Shown: positions 24,939 through 34,319, counted from the first letter of the stretch. The stretch is DNA of 64,000 bases from UBA1765 sp045615885 (GCA_045615885.1 JAZLFR010000060.1:62001-126000), one strand, 5' to 3'. Numbers and translations are program-made. The notes: generated by a model not told the origin, from the letters alone.

Positions 24939-25793
24939 TTAGTTGACTAAAGGGCCTTTTTTTGAATTTTGAGCCTTTGAGCGAACAGTAAAGCAGTCAT
25001 CCAATTTCAGTTCCTTCAGGAACTGCTGAAGAATCACGTATTCGCCACCAGCACTAAATGTTTCCATATTCTTTTGAAAAAACTTAAATGTGTGCGCAAC
25101 ATCATCAACAATCTTTTGTTCAGCTTCAAACATTTCTACAAAGCTAATGCCATAGAGCTTTTTAAACAAAAATGCAGGCAAAATCATAACACTCTTAAAC
25201 CAGTTTGTAACGGTTTGCGATTTTTGCGGTTTTGCATTTTGCTGCTTCATTACATTCACATAGGTTCGAACTTCCTTGCCCATGGCATTCAACTGCAATG
25301 GACGGAATTCCTTCATAGCATAAATCTTTGCATCAGCAATCATGTCAAGCGAAGCACAAACAAAGAAGTTCGTAAAGTCGGAATAAAGCGAATGGGCCAT
25401 GGAATCAACAACTTCTAGCTGAGACTGCGGCACAATTTTTTCAAGTTCATTGCGGAACTTGGCGAGTGCATTCTTGAAATTGGATTCAGTGCAGCAAAGT
25501 TCATGTTCCTTGCCATTCAAAATGGATTCCTGGCTCATTTCAAAGCGAACAACTTCCCTTAACTTTTTGTAAGGATCGTTCTCGTTTTCAAAGTTTTCCA
25601 TCTTTACGCCATACTTGTCTTCTGCGGCTTTTGCTTTTTCATTAACCAGGGCTGCAAAATCTGTTTCTCCGCAAATCTGCATAGAGGCAGAAATCATCTG
25701 CTTAAAGAGTGTGTTGAATTTCTGTTCAGCATTCTTTTCAGAATGATCAAAGTTTAAAAGGCCTTCCAAAGCGGAATCAAATTCTTTTTGCAT
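24939..25793 (-). CDS. Hypothetical cytoplasmic helical protein
   Basis: Not recognised. The 284-residue protein from ATG 25793 (MQKEFDSALEGLLNFD) has no signal peptide and no clear domain; it is rich in Lys, Glu, Phe and Ala and looks all-helical. One moderately hydrophobic stretch, SVMILPAFLFKKLYGISF near 200-217, is too charged at the end to be a sure membrane segment. A TTG start at 25811 is also in frame but has no ribosome site. It lies alone between fba and the GH27 gene, convergent with fba. Confidence 0.7.
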   Translation of the reverse strand: MQKEFDSALEGLLNFDHSEKNAEQKFNTLFKQMISASMQICGETDFAALVNEKAKAAEDKYGVKMENFENENDPYKKLREVVRFEMSQESILNGKEHELCCTESNFKNALAKFRNELEKIVPQSQLEVVDSMAHSLYSDFTNFFVCASLDMIADAKIYAMKEFRPLQLNAMGKEVRTYVNVMKQQNAKPQKSQTVTNWFKSVMILPAFLFKKLYGISFVEMFEAEQKIVDDVAHTFKFFQKNMETFSAGGEYVILQQFLKELKLDDCFTVRSKAQNSKKGPLVN

Positions 25794-25889
25794 TGTATAC
25801 CAAATGTTCAATTATTTAACAATCTAAATATAGAAAATAAGCCCGCACAAAACAGCGAGCCTATACTTTCAACAAGGGAGTTAAAATAA

Positions 25890-27830
25890 CTATCTGACAT
25901 CTACACGGAATGTTCTATTACCTTGAACGCAGTGAAGAATATAAACTCCCTTTGCAAATCCAGAATTCTTAAGCATTGCAGAAACATTACCCGAAGAAGC
26001 CTTGATTGAACCCAAATGCTTACCGGTCAAAGCAAATACATTGTATTCAACAGAAACATTCACCAGGTTCTTTGCACTTGCAAAAATCGGGTTACCGTCG
26101 TCAGGATCGTTCTGTTCTTCCTTGCCTTCAATCGGAGCATCATCCTTTGCATTTTCGCCAGCAACAAAGTTGATGTAGTCAATATCCATCCAGTCGCCTG
26201 TGACAGTGAAACGCATAACATGCTCGCCCTTGGTAAGGTTCACATTAGCCTTTACCTTGTTGTAGTCATCGTAATTTTCTTCGCCTTCGACTGCTTTGGG
26301 CACTGCAATTTCCTCGGTGATATCCTTGCCATCCATGGACAGCTTGAAACTGGAGGTTTCGTTTGCAGAAGCAACTGCAGCAAACATCGTATAGGTTCCA
26401 GTTTCTGCAACATTCACAGTGTATTCAAGCCATTCGCCCTTCTGGTTGTAGCCAACGATGTAGCCTGTTGCCTTCTTGTAAATGTCAACCCCGGTGCCTT
26501 CGCGATAGTTGTTTTCGCCATGATCCACTGCATCCATTTCGTTGTAGGTGTTGTTACCTTCGCCAGTTCCCGGAATGTCGAAGTTTTCCATTTCAATCTT
26601 ACCAGGAATTGCTGCTGGTTTGCCGCCAAAAGGCTCACGAGGTACGGGCTTGATTACAAGGCGAAGCATTGCGGAACCATGGGCTGGAAGTTCCACAGAA
26701 ACATGTGTCAACTTACCCAGATCTTTTTTCTGCCAAATGTCACGAACTTCAACTTCGCCAGTAACGCCAATCTTGGAAAAGTCACATTCAATGGTCTGGG
26801 TAGATGTATTGTCATTGAGAAGCGCTACAGCAATATCGCCGTTGCGCAGAGGCTTGGTCCAAATCTGCTTACCATCTACATTGGAAATACGATGGCCCTG
26901 AACACCCAGGGAATCCTGGTTAATGGCAAGCATGTCCTTATTAATGTACAGATCCTTCACTTGGTCGGACATCTTGCGGACATCGGAACTAATCATGATG
27001 GGAGCGGCCATGATAGACCACATAGTCATCTGGGACTTCTGTTCTTCATAAGTCAGGTTTCTGTTATCCACTTCAAGCATGTCCGGGTCATTCCAATTAC
27101 CCGGCTTTGCGACTTCCCAATACTTGTTGTTTTCATCAATAATTTCATAGATTCCGCGGTACCAGGAGGAAGAACGCCATTCTGGTCCAATATCAAAAGT
27201 GGAACGCCACAGATGGGCAATCTTTGGCATCCAGGGCTGGTAACCCCAGGCGCAAATACTGAACACGATATCTCGGCCGGAATTGCGGAGAGCCTTACTC
27301 ATACGGGTGTAATCCGCTTCCTGATTGGAACCGGGAGCTTCATCGCAGTTGTCGTATTTCAGGTAGTCAACACCCCATTCGGCAAACTTCTTGGCGTCCT
27401 GTTCTTCGCGCATGTAGGAGCCGTTTTCGCTTACCCAGTCGCTGTTGTAATGGTGGCAAGTACGGAGGCCTCGGTCGCCATAAAGACCGAACTTCAAACC
27501 CTTCTTGTGAACGTAATCAGCCAGAGCCTTCATGCCGCTGGGGAAAGTCTTGGGATGGTTCTGAAGATCGCCATTGACATCGCGCTTGGTATCCATCCAG
27601 TTGTCATCCAGATTCAAATAGATATAGCCCGCATCACGAAGGCCCGAGGAAACCATGGCGTCGGCGATTTCCTTGATCTGGTTTTCGTTAATATTTTCGT
27701 GGAATACGTTCCAGCTGTTCCAACCCATCGGAGGGGTAAGCACCAAACTATCGGGATTTGCACTTGCTGTTGCGGCGAAGGCTAAAGTCGCCAAGGCTGC
27801 AATTCCAAAAGTTTTCTTTAATCCGAACAT
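25890..27830 (-). CDS. Secreted GH27 alpha-galactosidase with CBM6 and C-terminal tail domain
   Basis: Removes alpha-1,6-galactose from galactomannan or galacto-oligosaccharides, outside the cell or at its surface. The 646 residues are: signal peptide (ends TASA); GH27 catalytic domain about 27-390 with TPPMGWNSWN, nucleophile D160 in YLKYDNCD and acid/base D213 in LWRSTFDIG; CBM6 about 405-555 (IPGKIEMENFD ... WMDIDYINFVAG); then a 75-residue C-terminal module ending FAKGVYILHC and a basic tail. That last module resembles type IX secretion sorting domains and the basic terminal domain of Fibrobacter xylanases. GGAG lies about nine bases before the ATG. A shared upstream element is at 27908-27926. 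Confidence 0.94.
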   Translation of the reverse strand: MFGLKKTFGIAALATLAFAATASANPDSLVLTPPMGWNSWNVFHENINENQIKEIADAMVSSGLRDAGYIYLNLDDNWMDTKRDVNGDLQNHPKTFPSGMKALADYVHKKGLKFGLYGDRGLRTCHHYNSDWVSENGSYMREEQDAKKFAEWGVDYLKYDNCDEAPGSNQEADYTRMSKALRNSGRDIVFSICAWGYQPWMPKIAHLWRSTFDIGPEWRSSSWYRGIYEIIDENNKYWEVAKPGNWNDPDMLEVDNRNLTYEEQKSQMTMWSIMAAPIMISSDVRKMSDQVKDLYINKDMLAINQDSLGVQGHRISNVDGKQIWTKPLRNGDIAVALLNDNTSTQTIECDFSKIGVTGEVEVRDIWQKKDLGKLTHVSVELPAHGSAMLRLVIKPVPREPFGGKPAAIPGKIEMENFDIPGTGEGNNTYNEMDAVDHGENNYREGTGVDIYKKATGYIVGYNQKGEWLEYTVNVAETGTYTMFAAVASANETSSFKLSMDGKDITEEIAVPKAVEGEENYDDYNKVKANVNLTKGEHVMRFTVTGDWMDIDYINFVAGENAKDDAPIEGKEEQNDPDDGNPIFASAKNLVNVSVEYNVFALTGKHLGSIKASSGNVSAMLKNSGFAKGVYILHCVQGNRTFRVDVR

Positions 27831-27880
27831 ATAACATTCTCCATTTTATCGCACAAACAAAATTATCAGTTTATATAAGA

Positions 27881-27907
27881 AAAAGGTGCAGCAGAGCTAC
27901 ACCTTTC
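27881..27907 (-). terminator. Terminator after the CE1 esterase gene
   Basis: On the minus strand AAAGGTG-t-AGC / GCT-g-CACCTTT with a short loop and a following T-rich run. It separates the CE1 gene from GH27. Confidence 0.75.
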
Positions 27908-27926
27908 ATGGACGTTTTGTCAATAT
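27908..27926 (-). promoter_or_regulatory. Shared hemicellulase upstream element, copy A
   Basis: Minus strand ATTGACAAAACGTCCATGA, about 80 bases before the GH27 start. Matches copies B and C as ATTGAYAAnnnGTCCATRA. Confidence 0.6.
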
Positions 27927-29513
27927 CTAGCGACTTACTTGAATCTTCTTTATAAATCCTGCAGATTTTACTAAATACACGCCAGATTTTTTAGTCAGCG
28001 CAAAAGTCTTTTCTTGAATTTCTTCAAAGCTCGCAGCATGAATCTTTCCAAGGAAAGCACCAGACAAATTGTAAATGCTATAAGTCTTGGATTTAGACAA
28101 ACTCAAAGCAAAGCGAGAGTTAATCGCAGTTTCGTCGGAACCTTCAGAACAACCTCCATCCGGGCACACTACTTTTTCGCCTTCCGCTTTTTCGATAGGT
28201 TCCGGGTCTGCTTCGCCCTTTGCGACAAAAGTCATATAGTCGATATCGAACCATGCACCTGTGACGGTAAGACGCAAAATATGCTGACCCTTGGAGAGTT
28301 TCACATTAAAGCTGACCTTGTTGTAATCGTCGTAGTTATCTTCGCCTGCGGCAGCTGCAGGAACGGCAACCTTCTCAGAAATATCCTTGCCATCCATAGA
28401 AAGCTGGAAACTGGAAGTTGAACCTGCTGCGGCAACAGCGGCATAAACTGTATATTCGCCGTCGGCCTTCACGTCAACCGTATATTCGTACCAGTTGCCT
28501 TCGCCGTTATACCCGATGACATTGCCGGTGGCCTTCTTGTAAATGCTTACCGGGGTACCCTTGCGGTAATCGGAATCACCCTTGTTTTCTGTGGTGCCGA
28601 CTTTAAAAGATTGGTTTGTCGTACCGTCAGGATTGCGACCAACACCAGGAATATCGATGTCTTCAGCTTCAACCTTGCCAGGGATAGCAATGGCCGTACC
28701 CTTGAAAGGCTTCTGTGGCTCAGGTTCTACGGCATCAACGGAACCTTCCAGAGAATAGTTCTTGATAAAGTTCCAAATGGACTTGCTGGTATGTACTACA
28801 GCTTCGTCGTTAGAATGCCAATGTCCCTTGCCACCCAGAGTCACAAGCTTGACGCTGACGCCGCCATCACAGGGGCCCCACATTTCGGACTTGGAATTTG
28901 CAGGGAAAGTCTGGGTTTCGGAGGGATTTGCAGGGCAGTTAAACTGATTCTTGTAGGCATTGATGTGAGTCATCACGTTGCTATAGGTAACCACATCGTC
29001 GCTGGTTCCGTGATGGTGGATAATAGGCACGGGGCGCTGAGCCTTGCCCGGGCCGCCCATCATGTAACCGGAAACCGGAGCGAAAGCCGCAATTTTATCG
29101 GCAATTTTACCCATGGCGTAATAAGTAAACATGCCACCCATGCTAAAGCCGGACAGGTAAACGCGAGAAAGGTCAATCTGGTAACGCTTGGACATTTCAT
29201 CGATGATGTCCTTTACCAAATTGATATCCTTGTCGCCGCCAAGGTCCCAGCCCTTGTTGATACCATTGGGGTACACCACCACAAAGCGGGCGGTATCGGC
29301 AATATCTTCCCAACGGGCCTGATTGCTCTGGTATGCGGCATCCTGGTTCATGCCGTGGCAAGAAATCAAAAGCGGCTTATTCTTTTCAATATTTGCAGGT
29401 GCGTAAACATAAATGGAGCGACCGTTCAAAGTTTCGGCCTTTGCATTACCTGCAAAAGATTCTGTCGCACCAACCAGTGCCAACACGGCGGAAAAGAGAA
29501 GTTCCTTTTTCAT
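27927..29513 (-). CDS. Secreted CE1-type esterase with CBM6 and C-terminal tail domain
   Basis: Alpha/beta hydrolase of the feruloyl/acetyl-xylan esterase (poly-hydroxybutyrate depolymerase-like) group, predicted to deacylate xylan. The 528 residues are: signal peptide (ESFAG cut region); catalytic domain about 22-255 with LLISCHGMNQDA, nucleophile Ser124 in GFSMGG, Asp in HHHGTSDDVV and His in LGGKGHWHSND; CBM6 about 275-425 (IPGKVEAEDIDIPG ... WFDIDYMTFVA); a linker with CPDGGCSEGSDE; and a C-terminal tail domain YSIYNLSGAFLGKI...KKSGVYLV. It follows the first GH43 gene after 23 bases and is probably co-transcribed with it. Confidence 0.9.
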   Translation of the reverse strand: MKKELLFSAVLALVGATESFAGNAKAETLNGRSIYVYAPANIEKNKPLLISCHGMNQDAAYQSNQARWEDIADTARFVVVYPNGINKGWDLGGDKDINLVKDIIDEMSKRYQIDLSRVYLSGFSMGGMFTYYAMGKIADKIAAFAPVSGYMMGGPGKAQRPVPIIHHHGTSDDVVTYSNVMTHINAYKNQFNCPANPSETQTFPANSKSEMWGPCDGGVSVKLVTLGGKGHWHSNDEAVVHTSKSIWNFIKNYSLEGSVDAVEPEPQKPFKGTAIAIPGKVEAEDIDIPGVGRNPDGTTNQSFKVGTTENKGDSDYRKGTPVSIYKKATGNVIGYNGEGNWYEYTVDVKADGEYTVYAAVAAAGSTSSFQLSMDGKDISEKVAVPAAAAGEDNYDDYNKVSFNVKLSKGQHILRLTVTGAWFDIDYMTFVAKGEADPEPIEKAEGEKVVCPDGGCSEGSDETAINSRFALSLSKSKTYSIYNLSGAFLGKIHAASFEEIQEKTFALTKKSGVYLVKSAGFIKKIQVSR

Positions 29514-29536
29514 TTTAAACCCATACCTTTTTTCTT

Positions 29537-31879
29537 TTATCTTGTAACAGATACTCGATGAACTAAACCAGTTTTTGTAGACTTGAGCAAATAGACTCCA
29601 TGTTTATTTACCAAGTTCTGAGTCTGATTCTTAACCTGTTGCATATCGGCTGCTTGAATTGTACCAACAAAGGTTCCATTCAAAGTGAATACTCGATATG
29701 TCTGCATTCCATTAACATTGAAACGAACATTGTTAATTGCTGTTTCGCAAGATTCATCGTTGCATTCAGGGTCCAAAATTGGTTCCGGATCAGTTGCATT
29801 TGCACCAGCAACAAAAGTCATATAGTCAATATCGATCCAAGCCTTAGTAACAGTGAATCTTAAGACATGTTCACCTTCAGGGAGTGTTACATTGGCCTTG
29901 ACCTTGTTGTAGTCATCGTAGTTTTCTTCGCCTGCAGTTGCTGCAGGAACTTCAACTTCTTCGGTAATATCCTTACCATCAATGGAAAGCTTGAAGCTAC
30001 CCCCATTTGCAGAGGCAACAGCAGCAAACATTGTATATTCACCGGCCTTGGTAACGTTAATTGTATATTCAAGCCACTCCCCTTCTGCATTCCAGCCAAC
30101 AACAACACCGGTTGCGCCGTTTTTGAGGTCTACGCCAGTACCTTCACGATAATCGCTATCACCATTGTTTGCTGCATCGGAATCACTGTAGGAAGCACCA
30201 TCCTTGCCTTTGCCCGGTTCATCAAAGTCTTCCATTTGAATCTTGCCAGGAACAGTCCATGCCTTGCCTCCAAACGGAGTCTGTGGAACAGGGTCTGCAC
30301 TTGTCAACCAGATTTCATCATTGACATTGGCACCAATCTTGTACCATTCAAAATCAGCAGAACCGCCGGCTGTTTTTGTAGCAGTGTTAAAAAGGCCAAT
30401 GCGATAGCCAGTAAACATTCCGAGAGTATAGTAAAGCTTTGTCTTGTTGCTAAATGCATTCCAGGACTTTCCATCGGTGCTGTAATAGAATGTTGCATAG
30501 CCGTCACGGTTCAATTGCATATCAAAATCAACACGCAAATACACGCTACTGCCGTTAATAGGCTTGGAATCAATCAAATACTTGTCATGAGAATTATCAT
30601 GCTGTTGTTCCTTGTAATAGACAACGGAATAGGAGCCATTGTTCTTTGCAAGTCCAACATAGCCCATGGAATCCTGAAGAGCAACAAGTCCAGCAATATC
30701 GCCATCCTTCATGTTCTTGCCATCGACTAATGTACGACCGGAGCATGCAGGGCCAAAGGTACGCTGCGTAAGAGTGTTCTTTGTGAAGAATACGGAATTG
30801 TCAACGCGGCCTGTGGTTATTTGCAACTTGCCATCGGCAATTTTCCACTTGCTGTTATCCGGGTTATGGTTCCACTGCCATTCCAAAGGAAATGTAGAAG
30901 ATTCAAATTCATCGGATGTTACCATGCCATAGCCAGGTTCCTGTTCACCAGGCAAATTTAAAGTTGCAGGAGCTTTGCCTCCATCTGCAATAGGCCAGCC
31001 ATCTACCCAACTTGTAGGAACAAGGTATGGAATTCTACCGACAGGACCAGAATCTCGGAAGAGCATTGCGTACCATTTGCCATCTGGAGTGTCAAAAATG
31101 CTACCCTGTGCTACACCATCGTTTTGGAGGAATATTTTACCTGTAAAACCAGAAAGAAGGTTCTTGGAACGGTAAACTACAGATGTACGGCATTTGCCAC
31201 TTGGCCAAGAAATGGTGTAAAGGTAATACTCACCATTGATCTTTTCCATGTGAGCGCCTTCCTGCTTCACAATATAATTGTTGCCTGCAATCGGCTCAAT
31301 ATCAGTACCGCCAACAAAGCCACTCTTGCCACCCATCTTTACGCCACTGGCATCATCATTCAACTGAACGTATTGAATTGGAGAGTTGCCGTAAAATACC
31401 CAAACGGTACCATCGTCATCAAAGAAAAGAGATGGATCATGGTAGAACGGGAGCAGAACTTCGTCCCATTTTTCACTTGTAATATCCTTTGTCTTGTACA
31501 GGTGCGTTTTACCTGTTGTATACGAAGGCGTCAATATGTAAAAATAGCCCTTGTGATAGCGAATGCTACTTGCCCAGGAACCCTTGCCATAGGCGTGTCT
31601 ACCGCCATTCAAGCTTTGCTGATCATTTGTAGAAAGTGTCTGGTATGCATAGCCTTCTGTACGCCACTGCACCAAATCGGTAGAAGTCATCACAGGTACA
31701 CCAGGAGCAACATGCATTGTTGTACTTACCATGTAGTATTTGTCTTCTACACGGAGCATGCTCACATCAGGAACATCAGACCAGATAATTGGATTTGAAA
31801 CCGTTGCGGCAACTGCAGAACCGGCCAAGGTAGAGCTTATCAAGGCCGCGACACCCAAAAACTTCTTAAAGCATCCCAT
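29537..31879 (-). CDS. Secreted GH43 beta-xylosidase/alpha-L-arabinofuranosidase with CBM6
   Basis: Five-bladed beta-propeller hydrolase acting on xylan side chains or xylo-oligosaccharides. From ATG 31879 it has 780 residues: signal peptide (GSAVAA); GH43 domain about 30-320 with base Asp in DVPDVSML, the middle Asp in FYHDPSLFFDDDG and acid Glu in KQEGAHMEKI; a beta-sandwich about 325-530 (GYGMVTSDEFESSTFPLEWQ, the GH43 C2/DUF1349-like domain); CBM6 about 550-700; tail domain ending KHGVYLLKS. The outer ATG at 31891 has no ribosome site while 31879 has GGAG. The gene looks more AT-rich than its neighbours. Confidence 0.9.
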   Translation of the reverse strand: MGCFKKFLGVAALISSTLAGSAVAATVSNPIIWSDVPDVSMLRVEDKYYMVSTTMHVAPGVPVMTSTDLVQWRTEGYAYQTLSTNDQQSLNGGRHAYGKGSWASSIRYHKGYFYILTPSYTTGKTHLYKTKDITSEKWDEVLLPFYHDPSLFFDDDGTVWVFYGNSPIQYVQLNDDASGVKMGGKSGFVGGTDIEPIAGNNYIVKQEGAHMEKINGEYYLYTISWPSGKCRTSVVYRSKNLLSGFTGKIFLQNDGVAQGSIFDTPDGKWYAMLFRDSGPVGRIPYLVPTSWVDGWPIADGGKAPATLNLPGEQEPGYGMVTSDEFESSTFPLEWQWNHNPDNSKWKIADGKLQITTGRVDNSVFFTKNTLTQRTFGPACSGRTLVDGKNMKDGDIAGLVALQDSMGYVGLAKNNGSYSVVYYKEQQHDNSHDKYLIDSKPINGSSVYLRVDFDMQLNRDGYATFYYSTDGKSWNAFSNKTKLYYTLGMFTGYRIGLFNTATKTAGGSADFEWYKIGANVNDEIWLTSADPVPQTPFGGKAWTVPGKIQMEDFDEPGKGKDGASYSDSDAANNGDSDYREGTGVDLKNGATGVVVGWNAEGEWLEYTINVTKAGEYTMFAAVASANGGSFKLSIDGKDITEEVEVPAATAGEENYDDYNKVKANVTLPEGEHVLRFTVTKAWIDIDYMTFVAGANATDPEPILDPECNDESCETAINNVRFNVNGMQTYRVFTLNGTFVGTIQAADMQQVKNQTQNLVNKHGVYLLKSTKTGLVHRVSVTR

Positions 31880-31978
31880 AGGAAACTCCATTTAAAGAGT
31901 ATAAAATCCCTCAATTTTCATTTCATTACAAAAATATCCACTTTTTGCTCATTTTTTCATCTATCATTCGAAGGTTTC

Positions 31979-31997
31979 ATGGACTTTTTATCAATGG
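31979..31997 (-). promoter_or_regulatory. Shared hemicellulase upstream element, copy B
   Basis: Minus strand ATTGATAAAAAGTCCATGA, about 100 bases before the GH43 start at 31879. Confidence 0.6.
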
Positions 31998-32013
31998 CAA
32001 AAGAGAACAAATA

Positions 32014-32045
32014 CAAAAAACGCCCCGGGAATAAACCCGGAGCGC
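32014..32045 (-). terminator. Terminator after second GH43 gene
   Basis: Minus strand CGCTCCGGG-tttatt-CCCGGGGCG followed by TTTTTT. Separates the two GH43 genes into different transcripts. Confidence 0.85.
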
Positions 32046-32067
32046 AGGTGTGTTTTGAGGAATGAAT

Positions 32068-34203
32068 TTATCTGAAAACAGAAACCTTTTGCATTTTCTT
32101 TGTATTTATACCGCGAAGAAGGTAAGTACCTTTTGCAAATCCGGCATGTTCAAGACCCTGTGAAAGGTCGCCATTTACATTCACACGACCAAGGAACTTT
32201 CCCGTAAAACTGAAAACATTATACACTGTTTCAACAGGTGCAGAGAAACATACTCCAGAAGCAATTGCAGTCGGATCAATGATAGGGGCATCATCATCTG
32301 CATCAGCACCGGCAACAAAATTGATATAGTCGATGTCGAACCAGTCTCCAGTCGCAGTAAAACGAAGAACATGCTTACCGGCAGGAAGCTTGACATTGGC
32401 GTTCACCTTGTTGTAATCGTCAAAGTTCTGTTCCTCGGCATCGGTGTCATTCTTGGGCACAGAAATACTTTCGGTAATGTCTTCGCCATCAAGGGACAAT
32501 TTAAAGCTGGAGCCTCCTGCAGAAGCAACCGCGGCAAACATGGTGTAGTCGCCAGCCTTGGCAATATCTACGGTGTATTCCAGCCATTCATCCTTCTGGA
32601 TGTAGCCTACGATGATGCGGTTATTGGATTTCTCGTAAAGATCGACAGAAGGAGCGTCGTCCTTACGGAAGTCGCTATTGCCATGATTTTCGGTGTCCTT
32701 GTCGCTGAAGGACTGGTTGCCACGACCAACGCCCGGCTTGTCAAATTCTTCAGCCAGGATTTTGCCAGGGATTACAGCAGCAACACCATTAAACGGCTCC
32801 TGGGGAACAGCCTGCTTTTCGCTTTCAAAATACCAGTAGTCAAAATCAAAGCCGCCCTGCTTGACAACGAAATACAGGTCGTTTACGCCGTCGGCACCGG
32901 TAACATCAAAGGAATGTTCTTCCCAGGCAGTGCTTGCGGGAATATTCATGGTAGCAAGGAGTGTTCCTGTTTCGCTGCCCATGTGGAGTTCCATCTTGCC
33001 GCCGTTACCGCGGGTGACCATGGTAATCTTGTCGGCACCATCGCTCATATCTACGGAACGGACCTTGGTGTAAAAACCAGAACCCATGTTGGTAAGATAA
33101 ACACAGCCATTCTGGGACTTTACATGTTCAATGATGGTGTAGCCGCCAGCGGTATTCACGCTAATGTTGCCCACCCAGGCCTTGTTTTCGGCTTCTACGC
33201 GTTCGTAGGGGTCAAGATTCTTGATAGGAGTCTTGACGCCATCGTCTGTGGACTTGATGGCGGGAATGGAACCATCAGCATTCCACTTGAATTCTTCTAC
33301 AGCGGTGGAACGGCTATAGCCACCGCCCTTCTCGTTCTTCTGGTTATGATAGAAGAAGAAGCTGCGGCCCTTAAAGTCAATAAGGCCAGAATGATTTGTA
33401 AATGCGGTACCATTCCCCTGATCCATAATCACACCACCCCAAGTCCAGGGACCCGTAGGAGAATCACTGGTAGAGTAGGAAATCTTTTCGGGCACGCCAT
33501 GGGAAGCGTAAATCATGTAATATTTATTGCCGCGCTTGTGAATCCATGGGCCTTCCGTATATTTGGATTCTTCGCCATTGGGTGCAAAACCGCGGGTCAT
33601 GTCGGTAACCTTGATGCCATCGCGGTCAAAGGAAATCATGTCCTCGTTCAACTTGGCGTAATAAAGCTTGGGGTTACCCCAGTAGAGGTAAGCCTGACCG
33701 TCATCATCAATCCAAACTGTAGGGTCGATGTAGTCCCAGTTGGGACCTGCCAAGTGCTTGCCATTCAGGGCGTCCTTAAAAGGACCTTCGGGACGGTCAG
33801 CCACGGCCACGTTGATGGCACGGCCATCGCGGCTAGATTCTACGGTTACATAGTAATAATACTTGCCATTGCGACGAATCACCTGTGCGGCCCAGTCGCC
33901 ATTGGCCTTGGCACTTCCGTTAAAGTCGGAGTGCTGCAAAATCAGTTCGCCCATGTCCTGCCAGTTCACCATATCGGTAGAGCAGGAAACGCGCCAGCCG
34001 TGCATGGTAAAGAAGGAGCCGCCTTCATCGTTACCGGTATATACGCAAACGGTATCGCCAAACACGACCGGAGCCGGGTCCGGGGAGTAATAAGTCTGGA
34101 AAATGGGGTTTTCGGCCTGAGCTATGGACGCAAGGCCAAATAAAGCTAGGCCAAAAGCGGCAGAAGCGATATTCTTTTTTTTCAAAAATTTCTTAAAAAG
34201 CAT
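32068..34203 (-). CDS. Secreted GH43 arabinofuranosidase with two CBM6 modules
   Basis: Predicted arabinoxylan arabinofuranohydrolase. The 711 residues from ATG 34203 are: signal peptide (LASIAQA); GH43 propeller about 30-325 with base Asp in YYSPDPAPVV, middle Asp in WDYIDPTVWIDDDG and acid Glu in SKYTEGPWIHKRG; a first CBM6-like module about 330-465 (YERVEAENKAWVGNI ... GGFDFDYWYFES); a second CBM6 about 480-625 of the type shared by the whole block; and a tail domain YNVFSFTGKFLGRV...FAKGTYLLRG. The ATG at 34218 lacks a ribosome site; 34203 has AGGG. The first CBM6 directly after GH43 is usual in arabinoxylan-specific enzymes. Confidence 0.92.
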   Translation of the reverse strand: MLFKKFLKKKNIASAAFGLALFGLASIAQAENPIFQTYYSPDPAPVVFGDTVCVYTGNDEGGSFFTMHGWRVSCSTDMVNWQDMGELILQHSDFNGSAKANGDWAAQVIRRNGKYYYYVTVESSRDGRAINVAVADRPEGPFKDALNGKHLAGPNWDYIDPTVWIDDDGQAYLYWGNPKLYYAKLNEDMISFDRDGIKVTDMTRGFAPNGEESKYTEGPWIHKRGNKYYMIYASHGVPEKISYSTSDSPTGPWTWGGVIMDQGNGTAFTNHSGLIDFKGRSFFFYHNQKNEKGGGYSRSTAVEEFKWNADGSIPAIKSTDDGVKTPIKNLDPYERVEAENKAWVGNISVNTAGGYTIIEHVKSQNGCVYLTNMGSGFYTKVRSVDMSDGADKITMVTRGNGGKMELHMGSETGTLLATMNIPASTAWEEHSFDVTGADGVNDLYFVVKQGGFDFDYWYFESEKQAVPQEPFNGVAAVIPGKILAEEFDKPGVGRGNQSFSDKDTENHGNSDFRKDDAPSVDLYEKSNNRIIVGYIQKDEWLEYTVDIAKAGDYTMFAAVASAGGSSFKLSLDGEDITESISVPKNDTDAEEQNFDDYNKVNANVKLPAGKHVLRFTATGDWFDIDYINFVAGADADDDAPIIDPTAIASGVCFSAPVETVYNVFSFTGKFLGRVNVNGDLSQGLEHAGFAKGTYLLRGINTKKMQKVSVFR

Positions 34204-34274
34204 ATTACACCCTATCATTTGAAAAAAAATTACCTTAAATAGGCAGAAAAAAGCTAGACAGAAATAAAATTCTT

Positions 34275-34293
34275 ATGGACAACTTATCAATGC
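34275..34293 (-). promoter_or_regulatory. Shared hemicellulase upstream element, copy C
   Basis: Minus strand ATTGATAAGTTGTCCATAA, about 75 bases before the GH43 start at 34203 and between two divergent genes. Confidence 0.6.
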
Positions 34294-34303
34294 CCAATGT
34301 TTT

Positions 34304-34319
34304 TATATTATGGGTGTTA
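34304..34319 (+). promoter_or_regulatory. Candidate promoter of the phosphodiesterase gene
   Basis: TATATTATGGGTGTTA runs into the ATG at 34319. ATTATGGGTGTTA is identical to a box upstream of fba. Confidence 0.35.

Noticed and set aside
27061..27105. Asp in NWNDPDML of GH27 considered as the acid/base catalyst
   Set aside because: By comparison with human alpha-galactosidase A, the acid/base lies in the WRNFADI-type segment, here LWRSTFDIG (Asp213); the NDPD motif is structural.
26016..34143. Long plus-strand open frames opposite the GH27, CE1 and GH43 genes
   Set aside because: Shadows of the glycosidase genes; no ribosome site, no recognisable domain.
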